From NCBI GenBank assembly GCA_019421865.1, contig JAHZEL010000015.1, positions 60,425 to 124,424 of the forward strand: 64,000 nucleotides of DNA. Reading direction: 5' to 3'. Source of the stretch: Desulfovibrionaceae bacterium (lineage in GTDB: Bacteria; Desulfobacterota; Desulfovibrionia; Desulfovibrionales; Desulfovibrionaceae). This document shows, piece by piece, positions 55,555-63,708 of the stretch. Made by a program: the position numbers and the translations under genes. The first letter of the stretch is position 1, and each line of letters begins with the position of its first letter. The notes below the pieces were generated by a model, which saw nothing but the letters and a program-made list of their open reading frames with translations, searched no databases and was not told the origin of the DNA.

Positions 55555-55826
55555 TTAAAAACAAAGATTCGCTTTCAAAAAGCCAAAAACGCAGCGGGAC
55601 AAGCCGGAAAGACTGCCCGAGTCCGTATGCTCCGCAAGGGCACCCCGACAGCAAGCAGCCCTGCCGCACAGAGGTTCAGACGTCTAGCGCCTTGCAGCAC
55701 AGCCGGAAAGACTTCTCCGCGCTTACACGACGTACCGGAGCACCCCAGCAGGCATTCTCCTCCGAAACGGTTCTACGGAAACGAAGACCGCTTCCCGAAC
55801 AGTCTCCCTCTCCCCCTAGCGTGACT
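55555..55826. other. Non-coding stretch upstream of the haem operon
   Basis: I see no gene here. The only long frames are antisense or random. It lies between the haem-operon promoter and the hairpin at the nitroreductase remnant. Confidence 0.5.
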
Positions 55827-55852
55827 GCTTATCGTTTGGGAAAACGATAAGC
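55827..55852. other. Perfect hairpin at the nitroreductase truncation point
   Basis: GCTTATCGTTT and AAACGATAAGC form an 11-bp stem with a GGGA loop. The remaining reading frame of the nitroreductase begins right at its right arm, so it may mark a recombination or insertion scar. Confidence 0.5.
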
Positions 55853-56228
55853 CCGGCAAGATAACATCTACGATGCGCCCTTTGCCGTCATTGTCTGCGC
55901 CTGTCGCTCCAAGGCGTGGACAAGGGAGGACGGCATGAACACAGCCGCCATCGACGCCGCCATTCTCACCGACTACATGATGCTGGAAGCCGCGTCTCTC
56001 GGACTCGGCTCCGTATGGATCTGCTGGTTCAAGGCCGATATTCTGAAACAGGAATTCGACCTGCCGGACGATCTGGAACCCATCAACATTCTGGCACTCG
56101 GATGGTCGGTACAGGAGCCTGCCGATCCGGATCGGCATGAACGGCAACGCATCCCCATGGCGGAACTGATACGCTATGAATCCATGAGCAACGGCTCCGG
56201 CTCCATCGGAATGCGCCGAACGTGCTGA
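55851..56228 (+). pseudogene. C-terminal fragment of a nitroreductase-family protein
   Basis: The frame is open from 55851 and reads DNIYDAPFAVIVCACRSKAW, then ILTDYMMLEAASLGLGSVWI, FDLPDDLEPINILALGW and EPADPDRHERQRIPM. These are the C-terminal half of FMN nitroreductases. The N-terminal half with the main FMN-binding Arg/Ser is missing, and an in-frame TAA stands just before. A GGGAGG and ATG at 55935 could allow a 97-residue product, but it would lack the active site. Confidence 0.75.
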
Positions 56229-56308
56229 GGTTCTTTTTTCTGCCAAAGGCAGGCTGAAAAGCTCTGCTCTTGACAGGAGGAGTCTCTTCCCCTAGAAAAA
56301 ACGACAGC

Positions 56309-56384
56309 GGGCGGTTAGCTCAGTTGGTAGAGTATCGGTCTTACACACCGACTGTCGGGGGTTCGAGTCCCTCACCGCCCACCA
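56309..56384 (+). tRNA. tRNA-Val (TAC)
   Basis: The 76-nt gene has acceptor stem GGGCGGT / ACCGCCC, D arm TAGCTCAGTTGGTAGA, anticodon loop CTTACAC (TAC), T arm GGTTCGAGTCC and encoded CCA. Confidence 0.95.
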
Positions 56385-56396
56385 CGCAAAAGAATC

Positions 56397-56432
56397 AAAA
56401 AGCCCCGTAAGAGTACTTACGGGGCTTTTTCG
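56397..56432 (+). terminator. Terminator of tRNA-Val
   Basis: AAAAAGCCCCGTAAG pairs with CTTACGGGGCTTTTT, a textbook intrinsic terminator just past the tRNA. Confidence 0.92.
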
Positions 56433-56733
56433 TATCTGAGAGTCCGGTTTCAGGAGGCCGTATCTTTCCGCTCTGCACTCCGTCATCCGCAGCAGGAGTT
56501 CCGCCGGCATTCCGCCCCTGCTCCAGATCATAGTGTTTCAATCTGAAAACGTTCCTGTGCCGCTCCCCCTCATGCGCATGACGCCTCCTGCCTGCTGGGG
56601 TATCCGAGATGCCTTCCTTTTTTTGCCTCTCCCGTGTCCCCCCAGGAAACGAATACTTCTCGCGTATATTCCTGCCGGGCTGAAGGCGTGAAAAAAGCCT
56701 CTCGGATCAAAAAAGCCCATGGCACAGACAAAA
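56433..56733. other. Intergenic stretch with no gene seen
   Basis: Between the tRNA-Val terminator and the terminator of the minus-strand ferredoxin operon I find only short random frames and no RNA motif. Confidence 0.5.
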
Positions 56734-56764
56734 GCGTCCGCTTCCGATGTTCGGAAGCGGACGC
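56734..56764 (-). terminator. Terminator of the flavoprotein/ferredoxin operon
   Basis: GCGTCCGCTTCCGA pairs with TCGGAAGCGGACGC; on the minus strand the stem is followed by a TTTTG tract, 26 bases after the ferredoxin stop. Confidence 0.85.
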
Positions 56765-56790
56765 CGTAGGGGTCTTACGTTACAGCCGCA

Positions 56791-57024
56791 TTATTCGCCG
56801 TGATGCGGCAGCTTGCGGTACGGAACCATGATGGACAGCGGGATGCGGAACTCGATGGCATCCTTGGGGCACTGCAGGGCGCAGGCTTCCGCATGCCAGC
56901 ATTCATCCGGATAGCGGACCACGGGCACCTCACCCTTCTTCGAGCCGTAGAAAACATCCATCGGGCAGACGTCGACGCACTGTCCGCACCGGATACACTT
57001 ATCTTTGTTGATTACGGGAGGCAT
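56791..57024 (-). CDS. AprB-like small ferredoxin with an altered second cluster motif
   Basis: The 77-residue protein has a full first 4Fe-4S motif (CIRCGQCVDVCP, Cys10, 13, 16, 20). The second motif is CWHAEACALQCP: Cys42, 48 and 52 are present but the usual Cys at position 45 is Ala. Related proteins normally read CWHCxxC. The second site may hold a 3Fe-4S cluster, use another ligand or be empty. It is shorter than AprB of adenylylsulfate reductase and lies three bases after the flavoprotein gene, so it is its electron-transfer subunit. Confidence 0.87.
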   Translation of the reverse strand: MPPVINKDKCIRCGQCVDVCPMDVFYGSKKGEVPVVRYPDECWHAEACALQCPKDAIEFRIPLSIMVPYRKLPHHGE

Positions 57025-57027
57025 ATC

Positions 57028-58689
57028 TTATCTCCAGGACATGACGGCTTCTTCGCCGTTTTTGCGGATGAAGTGGCGCTTGCCGTCAAGCATGAGGTTC
57101 TGCAGCGGATAGTCGACACGACGGTGCTGACCACGGCTTTCCTTGCGCTCATCCGCCATGAGGAACATGACCTCAGCCAGTTCAAAGAGGTTGAGCATGC
57201 CGAGGCAGTAGGTCAGTTCATGCGGATTTTCCGCCCGCAGCGTTTCCTTGGCGCGGGCATGGACGCGGCGCAGATGCTCAAGACCGGCTTCCAGCATGGG
57301 ATGGGAACGCAGCTCGCCGCAGTAATCCCACGCAATGTTTTCCATGGCCATCTTGGCTTCCAGCCAGTGTGCGCCGTTCTCACGGCCGCACAGCTCTTCC
57401 ACGAGATTCAGGCATTCATCAACCTTCGGCTGCAGCAGAGCGGCATCGGCGAATTCCTTGTCCGCCACATACTCTTTGGCGGAGTCCGCCGCCCACCAGC
57501 CGGTCACGGCCGCACCGGAAATGCCGCCGTAGCCTTCGTCGCCTGCGGCATACAGTCCGGGCACGCAGGTTTCCGACTTGCCGTTGAAAGCCACGCCGCT
57601 CGAAATAGGCAGCTTCAGCACATAGGTGGAAAATTCCACGGCGGTATCGATCATGTCGATGCCTTCCTGCTTGAAGTGACGCAGCAGCGTGGAGTTGCCT
57701 TCCTGACGCAGCCAGTGCTCCATAAGGTTGAGCTGATCGCGGGTCAGGCCGGTCATGTCCATGTACACGGGAGAACGGGCGCTTCTGGTATAGCTTTCGA
57801 TATGGCGCTTGTTCACTTCCATGGTGATGTCGCCATAGAGCGGATTGGGCTTCGTGAGGAACGGTCCGATAGGCTCGCCGGTATGATCGCGGAGCACGCC
57901 TTCCCAGGTGGCCTGGCCGTTACGGCAGAAGTACTTCACACCGGCATGCAGGCCGGGCATTTCCATGTTGCACAGTTCGGCTCCGGCCCTGTAGGCCATG
58001 GCTCTGCCGTCGCCGGTCAGATTGAGCGGATTGGTGCGCATGGCCCAGGCGCCGCGGTTGGCGTTGGGGAAAACGCCGTTGGGAGCGCCGGTGCCGAGGC
58101 AGATGGCCTTGGCGCGATAGACATAGGCCTTGTATTCGCGGGTATCCACGGCAAACACGCCGGCCGCACGGCCCTGATCGTCGAGCAGGATCTCGTAACC
58201 CATGGCGCGGTTATGAATCTTCACGCCGTTTTTCTTCGCCTGCTTCGTGAGCACGACCTTCTGATCGATGCCGTTGTACTTCAGGAAGGCGCGGGTACGG
58301 CCCGGTACGGCATGTCCGGCGAAGTAGTATTCGCCGTTATGCTTCATGGAGATGCCCCATTCGTCCCACATGCGGACGATGTCCCAGGTCTTCATGAAGA
58401 AGGCCTTGGCCCATTCCGGTCCCATCTGACGAAGTCTGTCACCGTTCTGCAGCTTCAGAATGTCGCTGATGAAGGTGGCATAGTCGCCATGAATTTCAGG
58501 AATGTAGCAGATGAAGTGATCGTTTCCCAGACCGCCGCTTCCGCTGCGGCGCGTATCGGCCTTGTCCAGGACGACGCAGTCCATGCCCTGGGATCCGGCG
58601 TTGATGGCAGCCATGAGTCCGGCAATTCCTCCGCCCACGCAGAGAAAATCCGTATCATGCCATTCCACGGTGAATTTCTTCGTTTCCAT
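57028..58689 (-). CDS. AprA/fumarate-reductase-like FAD oxidoreductase
   Basis: The 553-residue flavoprotein has the FAD motif FLCVGGGIAGLMAAINAG (about residues 15-32) and LDKADTRRSGSGGLGNDHF. It also has GLYAAGDEGYGGISGAAVTG and a C-terminal helical domain with RRVDYPLQN. The fold and the ferredoxin partner are like adenylylsulfate reductase AprAB, but it is about 100 residues shorter than true AprA and lies beside a TRAP transporter instead of sat or qmo genes. It probably oxidises or reduces an imported organic acid in the cytoplasm. The substrate cannot be read from sequence. GGAG within the upstream stop region serves as ribosome site. Confidence 0.87.
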   Translation of the reverse strand: METKKFTVEWHDTDFLCVGGGIAGLMAAINAGSQGMDCVVLDKADTRRSGSGGLGNDHFICYIPEIHGDYATFISDILKLQNGDRLRQMGPEWAKAFFMKTWDIVRMWDEWGISMKHNGEYYFAGHAVPGRTRAFLKYNGIDQKVVLTKQAKKNGVKIHNRAMGYEILLDDQGRAAGVFAVDTREYKAYVYRAKAICLGTGAPNGVFPNANRGAWAMRTNPLNLTGDGRAMAYRAGAELCNMEMPGLHAGVKYFCRNGQATWEGVLRDHTGEPIGPFLTKPNPLYGDITMEVNKRHIESYTRSARSPVYMDMTGLTRDQLNLMEHWLRQEGNSTLLRHFKQEGIDMIDTAVEFSTYVLKLPISSGVAFNGKSETCVPGLYAAGDEGYGGISGAAVTGWWAADSAKEYVADKEFADAALLQPKVDECLNLVEELCGRENGAHWLEAKMAMENIAWDYCGELRSHPMLEAGLEHLRRVHARAKETLRAENPHELTYCLGMLNLFELAEVMFLMADERKESRGQHRRVDYPLQNLMLDGKRHFIRKNGEEAVMSWR

Positions 58690-58694
58690 AATAA

Positions 58695-59732
58695 TTACTC
58701 CTGGGAGGACAGCATGGACAGGAACTTGTCCTGTTCAGCCTTCTGCTCGTCGGTGATGAGACCCTTGCTTTCGAAGTATTCCCGGGCGCCTTCATGCATG
58801 GGCGGCAGACCGAGAGACATGACGCCCCAGTCAGCAGCCTGACCGTGCACACCGACCCACTCGTCGCGATGGTCCATGATCACCTTGACCAGTTCGGCGG
58901 CCATGGCCTTGGGCATCTTCTTGTTCACGAGCAGCACGGAACGGTAAATGGGCGCATTCTTCACTTCGTCGGTATTGCTGTACAGGCGGGAACCGGCAGG
59001 GATGGTGTCGAAATAGTATCCGGGAGGCATGGCGGACTTCACGGCAGGCATCTGCTCATCGGTAGGCGTAATGAACAGACATTCATCCTTGGCCTGACGG
59101 AGTTCCATGACAACGTTGGTCAGAGCAGGCATGATCATGGCATCCGCACGATCTTCCACCACGTCGGCAATGGCCACGGTATTGTTGGCCTTGGTCAGAT
59201 TGGCCTTGAGGTCGGATTCCTTGAGTCCGGCACCGGCGAGCAGCGCACGCACAACGGGATCGAACATGGTGTTGCCGGGGTTGCGGGAGTACACCACCTT
59301 GCCCTTGAGGTCGGCCAGGTTCTTGATGCCCTTGTCGGGCGTGGTCAGGCAAACGAAGGCCTGGGAGCTGGCGGGAAGCAGCGTGCGCATGAATTCCATG
59401 CGGTCATCGCCTTCGAGACCGGCCATGTGGGCCATCACGTCGGCGCCGCTGTGGATGGCCATGTCCACTTCACCCTTTTCCATCATGGGAGCGAAGTTGT
59501 TGATGCCGCCGATGGGCTGAACGATGACGCGCTGCACGGGCGTATTCTTTTCAATGACACGGGCGATGGCCGCCATGATCATATTGCCGGGACCGCCGGA
59601 AGTCGCCATCGAAACGACCATCTTCTTGGGCCATACGATTTCCTCACCGGCCGCATAGGCGGAACCGCCGGTCAGACAGACGGCCAGCATAGCCGCGACA
59701 AGACCCTTTCCTGAAAGCTTCGACAACAGCAT
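58695..59732 (-). CDS. TAXI-family TRAP solute-binding protein
   Basis: The 345-residue protein has a signal peptide (LVAAMLAVCLTGGSAYA, cut near AYA-AGE) and TAXI-family traits. These include VVSMATSGGPGNMIMAAIARV, QPIGGINNFAPMMEKGEVDMAI and LKGKVVYSRNPGNTMFDP, read as partial segments. It collects the substrate for the fused permease encoded just upstream. The ATG at 59732 has AAGGAGGAG before it; the longer frame runs back into the permease gene. Confidence 0.9.
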   Translation of the reverse strand: MLLSKLSGKGLVAAMLAVCLTGGSAYAAGEEIVWPKKMVVSMATSGGPGNMIMAAIARVIEKNTPVQRVIVQPIGGINNFAPMMEKGEVDMAIHSGADVMAHMAGLEGDDRMEFMRTLLPASSQAFVCLTTPDKGIKNLADLKGKVVYSRNPGNTMFDPVVRALLAGAGLKESDLKANLTKANNTVAIADVVEDRADAMIMPALTNVVMELRQAKDECLFITPTDEQMPAVKSAMPPGYYFDTIPAGSRLYSNTDEVKNAPIYRSVLLVNKKMPKAMAAELVKVIMDHRDEWVGVHGQAADWGVMSLGLPPMHEGAREYFESKGLITDEQKAEQDKFLSMLSSQE

Positions 59733-59766
59733 AGTCTCCTCCTTTTTCAGATAAAACAGGGTATTA

Positions 59767-61731
59767 TCATTCCGTAGGTTCTGTATCAGCCACGTTTCCA
59801 GAGGTCTTTCTGGTTCCGCGAAGGTAGAACGCGGCGACCACACAGATGGACACGGGCACCAGCACATAGTTGAATTCCGTGGGGAAAGGCACGACGAACA
59901 GGCCGCCCAGCACGGCGAACACCACACGCGTCAGCTTGCCGACCGGTGCGAACATGACGCCGGTGAAGGCACTGGAGAGCAGCATCAGGCTGACGAAGAT
60001 GCCTACGAAGTCGAAGGCGATTTCAAAGGCGCTGCCGACCCAGAGGATGCCGGGGTTGGTCACGAAGAACCAGGGCAGCAGGAAGGCGGAAATACCCAGA
60101 CGGGTGGCCAGGAAGCCGGTGCGCGTGGCGTCGGCATCGGCTATGCCTGCCGCAACGAATGCCGCGATGGCCACAGGCGGGGTGATGAAGGACAGCGTTC
60201 CGTAGTAGAACAGGAACATGTGCGCGGCGATGGGAAGCACGCCGGCGGAAATCAGGGCGGGAACCAGCATGGCCACGGCCAGCAGGTAGCAGGCCAGAGC
60301 GGTCATGCCCATGCCCATGATGAAGATGGCGATGGCCGTCATGGCCAGCAGCAGGAAGCGGCTGTTGCCCGCAAGATCGGCCAGAGCACCGGCCAGGCCG
60401 CTGCCCATACCGGAAATGTTCAGGGCGCCGACCAGAATGCCGATACCGGTGCACAGCGGAATGACCATGATCATGCCGGCGGCGGTATCATCAAGGATTT
60501 CCAGGATGCGCTTGGGCGTCAGGCGGGTACGCTTGGAAAAGCAGCTGCAGATGACGAGCGCGATGATGGTGTACAGAATACTGGTCTGCGCGGAATACTT
60601 GAGCACGCCCAGCGTGAAGATCAGCACGCCGAGGGGAGCAAGGTAGTACCAGCCGCGCTTGAGCACGCTCCAGACCTGAGGAAGCTTTTCCTTGGGCAGA
60701 CCGCGGAAACCGTTGCGGATGGCTTCGGAGTCGATCTGGAACAGCAGGATGCCGTAATAAACCACCACGGGCAGGAAGGCGGCGGCGCACACCGTCCAGT
60801 AGTTCACGCTCAAAGCATCGGCGATCAGGAAGGACACCGAACCCATGATGGGAGGCGTGAAGGGGCCGCCGGTACTGGCCACGGCTTCCACGGCGCCGGC
60901 CAGTTCGGGCTTGAAGCCGTTCTGCTTCATCATGGGAATGGTAATCTGACCGGTCGTGGCCACGTTGGCCGCGGGAGAACCGGAAAGAGAACCGAACAGC
61001 ATGGAGGAGAACACGGCGGTTTTGGCGGGACCGCCGCGGTACTTGCCCATGCAGGCCAGCGCGAGATCACCGAAGAAGTCGTCGGCGCCGCAGATGCGCA
61101 GCACAGAGCCGAACAGGATGAAGCCCGGCACAACGCTGGTCACCGTACCCAGAATGGCGCCCCACATGCCTTCGCCGCTCAGGTACATCCAGGCCACGGC
61201 TCGCGGATAGCTGTATCCGGAGCTCATCATGAAGCCGGGGAAATAATCGCTGTACACGAAATAGAAGAACGATGCGACGATCAGGCCCACGGGAATCCAG
61301 CCGGCCACACGACGCGCCGTTTCCAGAATGGCCAGCCCGAAGGCAAAGCCGAGGCACATCTGCGGTACCGTGGCGTCCTTCCAGTCGTACACCAGCGTGG
61401 AAGCATTCACGGCTATGTATCCGGCGCCGATGGCGGCCATCAGCACCAGAAGAATATCAACGATGGAAAGCGGTCCCAGCCCCTTGCCTTTCTTCCACGG
61501 CACGACAAGCAGCGCAAGACAGGTTATGGCGCCGGAGCATATCGCTCTGTGCGTGATGGGAAAGATAACGATCCCAAGGTAAAAGAACACGTTAAACAGG
61601 GACATGATGATATAGATCGTCCATGCCACGCCTATGACACCGGCGATTTTGAGGCGAAGATTACGTTCGCTCCAGGGAATCGCGGCGGAATACTTTTTCC
61701 GAACAACCGGCTTGTCTGTTTCCATTGTCAT
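59767..61731 (-). CDS. TRAP transporter fused permease (4TM/12TM)
   Basis: The 654-residue membrane protein joins a DctQ-like N-terminal part (about 1-150) to a DctM-like part (about 170-640). Landmarks are SSMLFGSLSGSPAANVATTGQ, TGGPFTPPIMGSVSFLIAD, MGMTALACYLLAVAMLVPAL and SFITPPVAIAAFVAAGIA (parts only). This fused form is the usual partner of TAXI binding proteins. It is the first gene of the operon; AGGAG precedes the ATG and the LysR gene diverges from it. Confidence 0.92.
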   Translation of the reverse strand: MTMETDKPVVRKKYSAAIPWSERNLRLKIAGVIGVAWTIYIIMSLFNVFFYLGIVIFPITHRAICSGAITCLALLVVPWKKGKGLGPLSIVDILLVLMAAIGAGYIAVNASTLVYDWKDATVPQMCLGFAFGLAILETARRVAGWIPVGLIVASFFYFVYSDYFPGFMMSSGYSYPRAVAWMYLSGEGMWGAILGTVTSVVPGFILFGSVLRICGADDFFGDLALACMGKYRGGPAKTAVFSSMLFGSLSGSPAANVATTGQITIPMMKQNGFKPELAGAVEAVASTGGPFTPPIMGSVSFLIADALSVNYWTVCAAAFLPVVVYYGILLFQIDSEAIRNGFRGLPKEKLPQVWSVLKRGWYYLAPLGVLIFTLGVLKYSAQTSILYTIIALVICSCFSKRTRLTPKRILEILDDTAAGMIMVIPLCTGIGILVGALNISGMGSGLAGALADLAGNSRFLLLAMTAIAIFIMGMGMTALACYLLAVAMLVPALISAGVLPIAAHMFLFYYGTLSFITPPVAIAAFVAAGIADADATRTGFLATRLGISAFLLPWFFVTNPGILWVGSAFEIAFDFVGIFVSLMLLSSAFTGVMFAPVGKLTRVVFAVLGGLFVVPFPTEFNYVLVPVSICVVAAFYLRGTRKTSGNVADTEPTE

Positions 61732-61842
61732 GGCTTTGCTCCTCCTTGTGTGAATAAAAACACAGCCATGATATCTTGTAAAACCGAAAAAAAATAATTA
61801 TCGTTCGAAAAATTCAAACACTCTTCCCGAGCGGGGCTTGCC
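61732..61842. promoter_or_regulatory. Divergent promoter region (TRAP operon / LysR regulator)
   Basis: The 111-base gap separates two divergent starts and is AT-rich in its right part, with a TTCGAA palindrome near 61804. LysR regulators usually bind here, but I cannot define a firm T-N11-A site. Confidence 0.45.
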
Positions 61843-62805
61843 ATGATTGAAGAACTGAACGGTGATTTCATCCAGTGGCTCAGGGGCTTTTATTACATCG
61901 CCAAAACCGGAAGCATACGTCGGGCCGCGCTGCTCATGAACCGCAGCGCCTCCACGCTGAGCTACCAGCTCAAGGCTCTGGAAGCCAATCTGAACACCGT
62001 TCTGTTCGACCGCTACAAAAAGGGAATGATTCTTACCCCGGAAGGGAAAAAGCTGCTGGACTGGACGATTTCCACCTTTGAAACGCTCAAGTGTCTGCGT
62101 TCGGAAGTGGGCAATCTGCACGGCGACCTGAAGGGCCGGATCATTCTTTCCTGCAATCTGCCCATAGCCCGGAAAATCGTGGACTGCGTGGCCGCGTTTC
62201 GCGTGGAGCACCCGGAGGTGAACATTCTCATCCGCCGGGCCATGCCGTACGAGGTGGTGAACGACGTGGAGGCCTCTCGCGTGGACTTTGGCTTCACCGG
62301 GCTGACGACACTTCCGGAACACTGTGAATTCGAACAGCTTTTTCTTTCCAGACCGCTTCTTGTCACGCGCAAGGACAACGACTACAACCTGCCTGAAAAT
62401 CCGGATCTTGAGGATCTGGAGCGACTGCCCTTCGTTTCCTTTCTTTCGGAACAGATGGACGACAAGGGCGATCCCTATTTCGGCTCCAATGCCACCACAA
62501 GCCCGTATATCAAGAAGAACGCCATCTGCGTCAACAGCAACTTTCTCATGCTGCAGTACGTCCTGCGCGGCGTAGGCGTCGCCATCATGGATGAAATGAG
62601 CATCACTTCAAGCTCGTTCAACATCAAGCCGAGCCCCTTCAAGCTCTACCCGCTGGACCGCTTTCTGCCCGTCGTGCACTACGGACTTCTCATCCGCAAG
62701 CACAAGCATCTGACGCCGCAGGCCTCCGCCCTCATCAAAAATCTGCGGCAGGACTGCGGCCCCGACAGCGCAGGCAATCCCGCCGGGCTTCCCATAAACG
62801 GATGA
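61843..62805 (+). CDS. LysR-family transcriptional regulator
   Basis: The 320-residue protein has the LysR winged helix (FYYIAKTGSIRRAALLMNRSASTLSYQLKALE in the first 65 residues, quoted by its ends FYYIAKTGSIRRAA and SYQLKALE). A two-lobe effector domain follows (GRIILSCNLPIARK, RVDFGFTGL, YVLRGVGVAIMDE). It is divergent from the TAXI-TRAP/AprAB-like operon, the common position for its activator. The effector is probably the transported compound or its product. Confidence 0.9.
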   Translation: MIEELNGDFIQWLRGFYYIAKTGSIRRAALLMNRSASTLSYQLKALEANLNTVLFDRYKKGMILTPEGKKLLDWTISTFETLKCLRSEVGNLHGDLKGRIILSCNLPIARKIVDCVAAFRVEHPEVNILIRRAMPYEVVNDVEASRVDFGFTGLTTLPEHCEFEQLFLSRPLLVTRKDNDYNLPENPDLEDLERLPFVSFLSEQMDDKGDPYFGSNATTSPYIKKNAICVNSNFLMLQYVLRGVGVAIMDEMSITSSSFNIKPSPFKLYPLDRFLPVVHYGLLIRKHKHLTPQASALIKNLRQDCGPDSAGNPAGLPING

Positions 62806-62824
62806 CAGGTTCATCCCACAGAAA

Positions 62825-62859
62825 AAGGGCGGGCCGCACGAGTTGTGCGATCCGCCCTT
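62825..62859. terminator. Bidirectional terminator between converging genes
   Basis: AAGGGCGG-GCAC pairs with GTGC-CCGCCCTT around a five-base loop, between the LysR stop and the stop of the next minus-strand gene. Confidence 0.8.
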
Positions 62860-62924
62860 CACTGTTTTTGTTCCGTTTGCGCCGGAATCTCCGAAACGCT
62901 TTCCGGCCGCCGTTTCCGGCACTC

Positions 62925-63569
62925 CTACAGAGACGCCTCGGCCTTCTGCTGCAACGCCTTCACGTATTCCACCACACTCCAGTACTCGGTAACACCGCCG
63001 AGTCCCGTGCTGGCGTCAAAAATGAACATCTTCTCCACGCCGGACTCCGGCCGGACCTTCGGCTGCATGATCCAGAACGGCTTGTAGAAAAGCGACACTT
63101 CCCTGTGCCCGCAGCGGATGTCCGCTCTCGGTCCGAGGGGAATATTGCAGCGTCTGTTCCATGCCGCCAGCGCAAACGCTTCGGCTTCCGCCTCCGCAGC
63201 GCTCTGATCCAAAAGCGGCTGCGCCACATGCGCAAGCGCCGTACCGTTTTCCGCTTCCGCCTCGAAACGGGCAGGCGAAAAACCGTCCGTCTCCCCGCTG
63301 AAGACAAGCCTCTCCTCAGCGGGCTGCGGCAGAGACGACACGCGGCGGCAGCGCCCCGTTCTTCCATCCGAAACCAGCAGCATTTCCATCGGCTTTTCTC
63401 CGAAAAAACGCCACTTGGCCGATCCCGCCAGATGGATCAGCCAGTACGGATAGTAAAGAAGATCCAACCGGACCTCCTCGCGTCTGCGACGGAAAAAGTC
63501 GTATCTTCCGGCAAGACGTTCCTCATTCCAGGCCAGTCCGGTGGAGTTCAGGCAGATGCTCTTTTCCAT
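62925..63569 (-). CDS. Unrecognised cytoplasmic protein with an internal repeat
   Basis: I do not recognise this 214-residue protein. It has no signal peptide or membrane helix. Two similar stretches stand out, one near residues 33-52 (EVRLDLLYYPYWLIHLAG) and one near 158-170 (REVSLFYKPFWIMQPK). Both consist of a charged strand, YP/KP and an aromatic W-[LI] pair, suggesting a duplicated domain. It lies just after the membrane protein gene on the same strand and could be its partner; that is only positional. Confidence 0.6.
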   Translation of the reverse strand: MEKSICLNSTGLAWNEERLAGRYDFFRRRREEVRLDLLYYPYWLIHLAGSAKWRFFGEKPMEMLLVSDGRTGRCRRVSSLPQPAEERLVFSGETDGFSPARFEAEAENGTALAHVAQPLLDQSAAEAEAEAFALAAWNRRCNIPLGPRADIRCGHREVSLFYKPFWIMQPKVRPESGVEKMFIFDASTGLGGVTEYWSVVEYVKALQQKAEASL

Positions 63570-63708
63570 AGTGTGCTTTCCGTCATGCCGCGTCAGGCGC
63601 GGGCGTTTTCAGGGGCAGAGGGGCACGCGCGGCGCGCGTCTGCAGCCCGTTGCGATCGCGGCTCTTCCGGGGTAAGCGGAAACGCCGCGAACATCATGTC
63701 ATTGCCGC

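Noticed and set aside
53811..55850. A 679-codon plus-strand frame opposite hutW
   Set aside because: It has antisense composition and no family features; hutW on the other strand has all radical SAM motifs.
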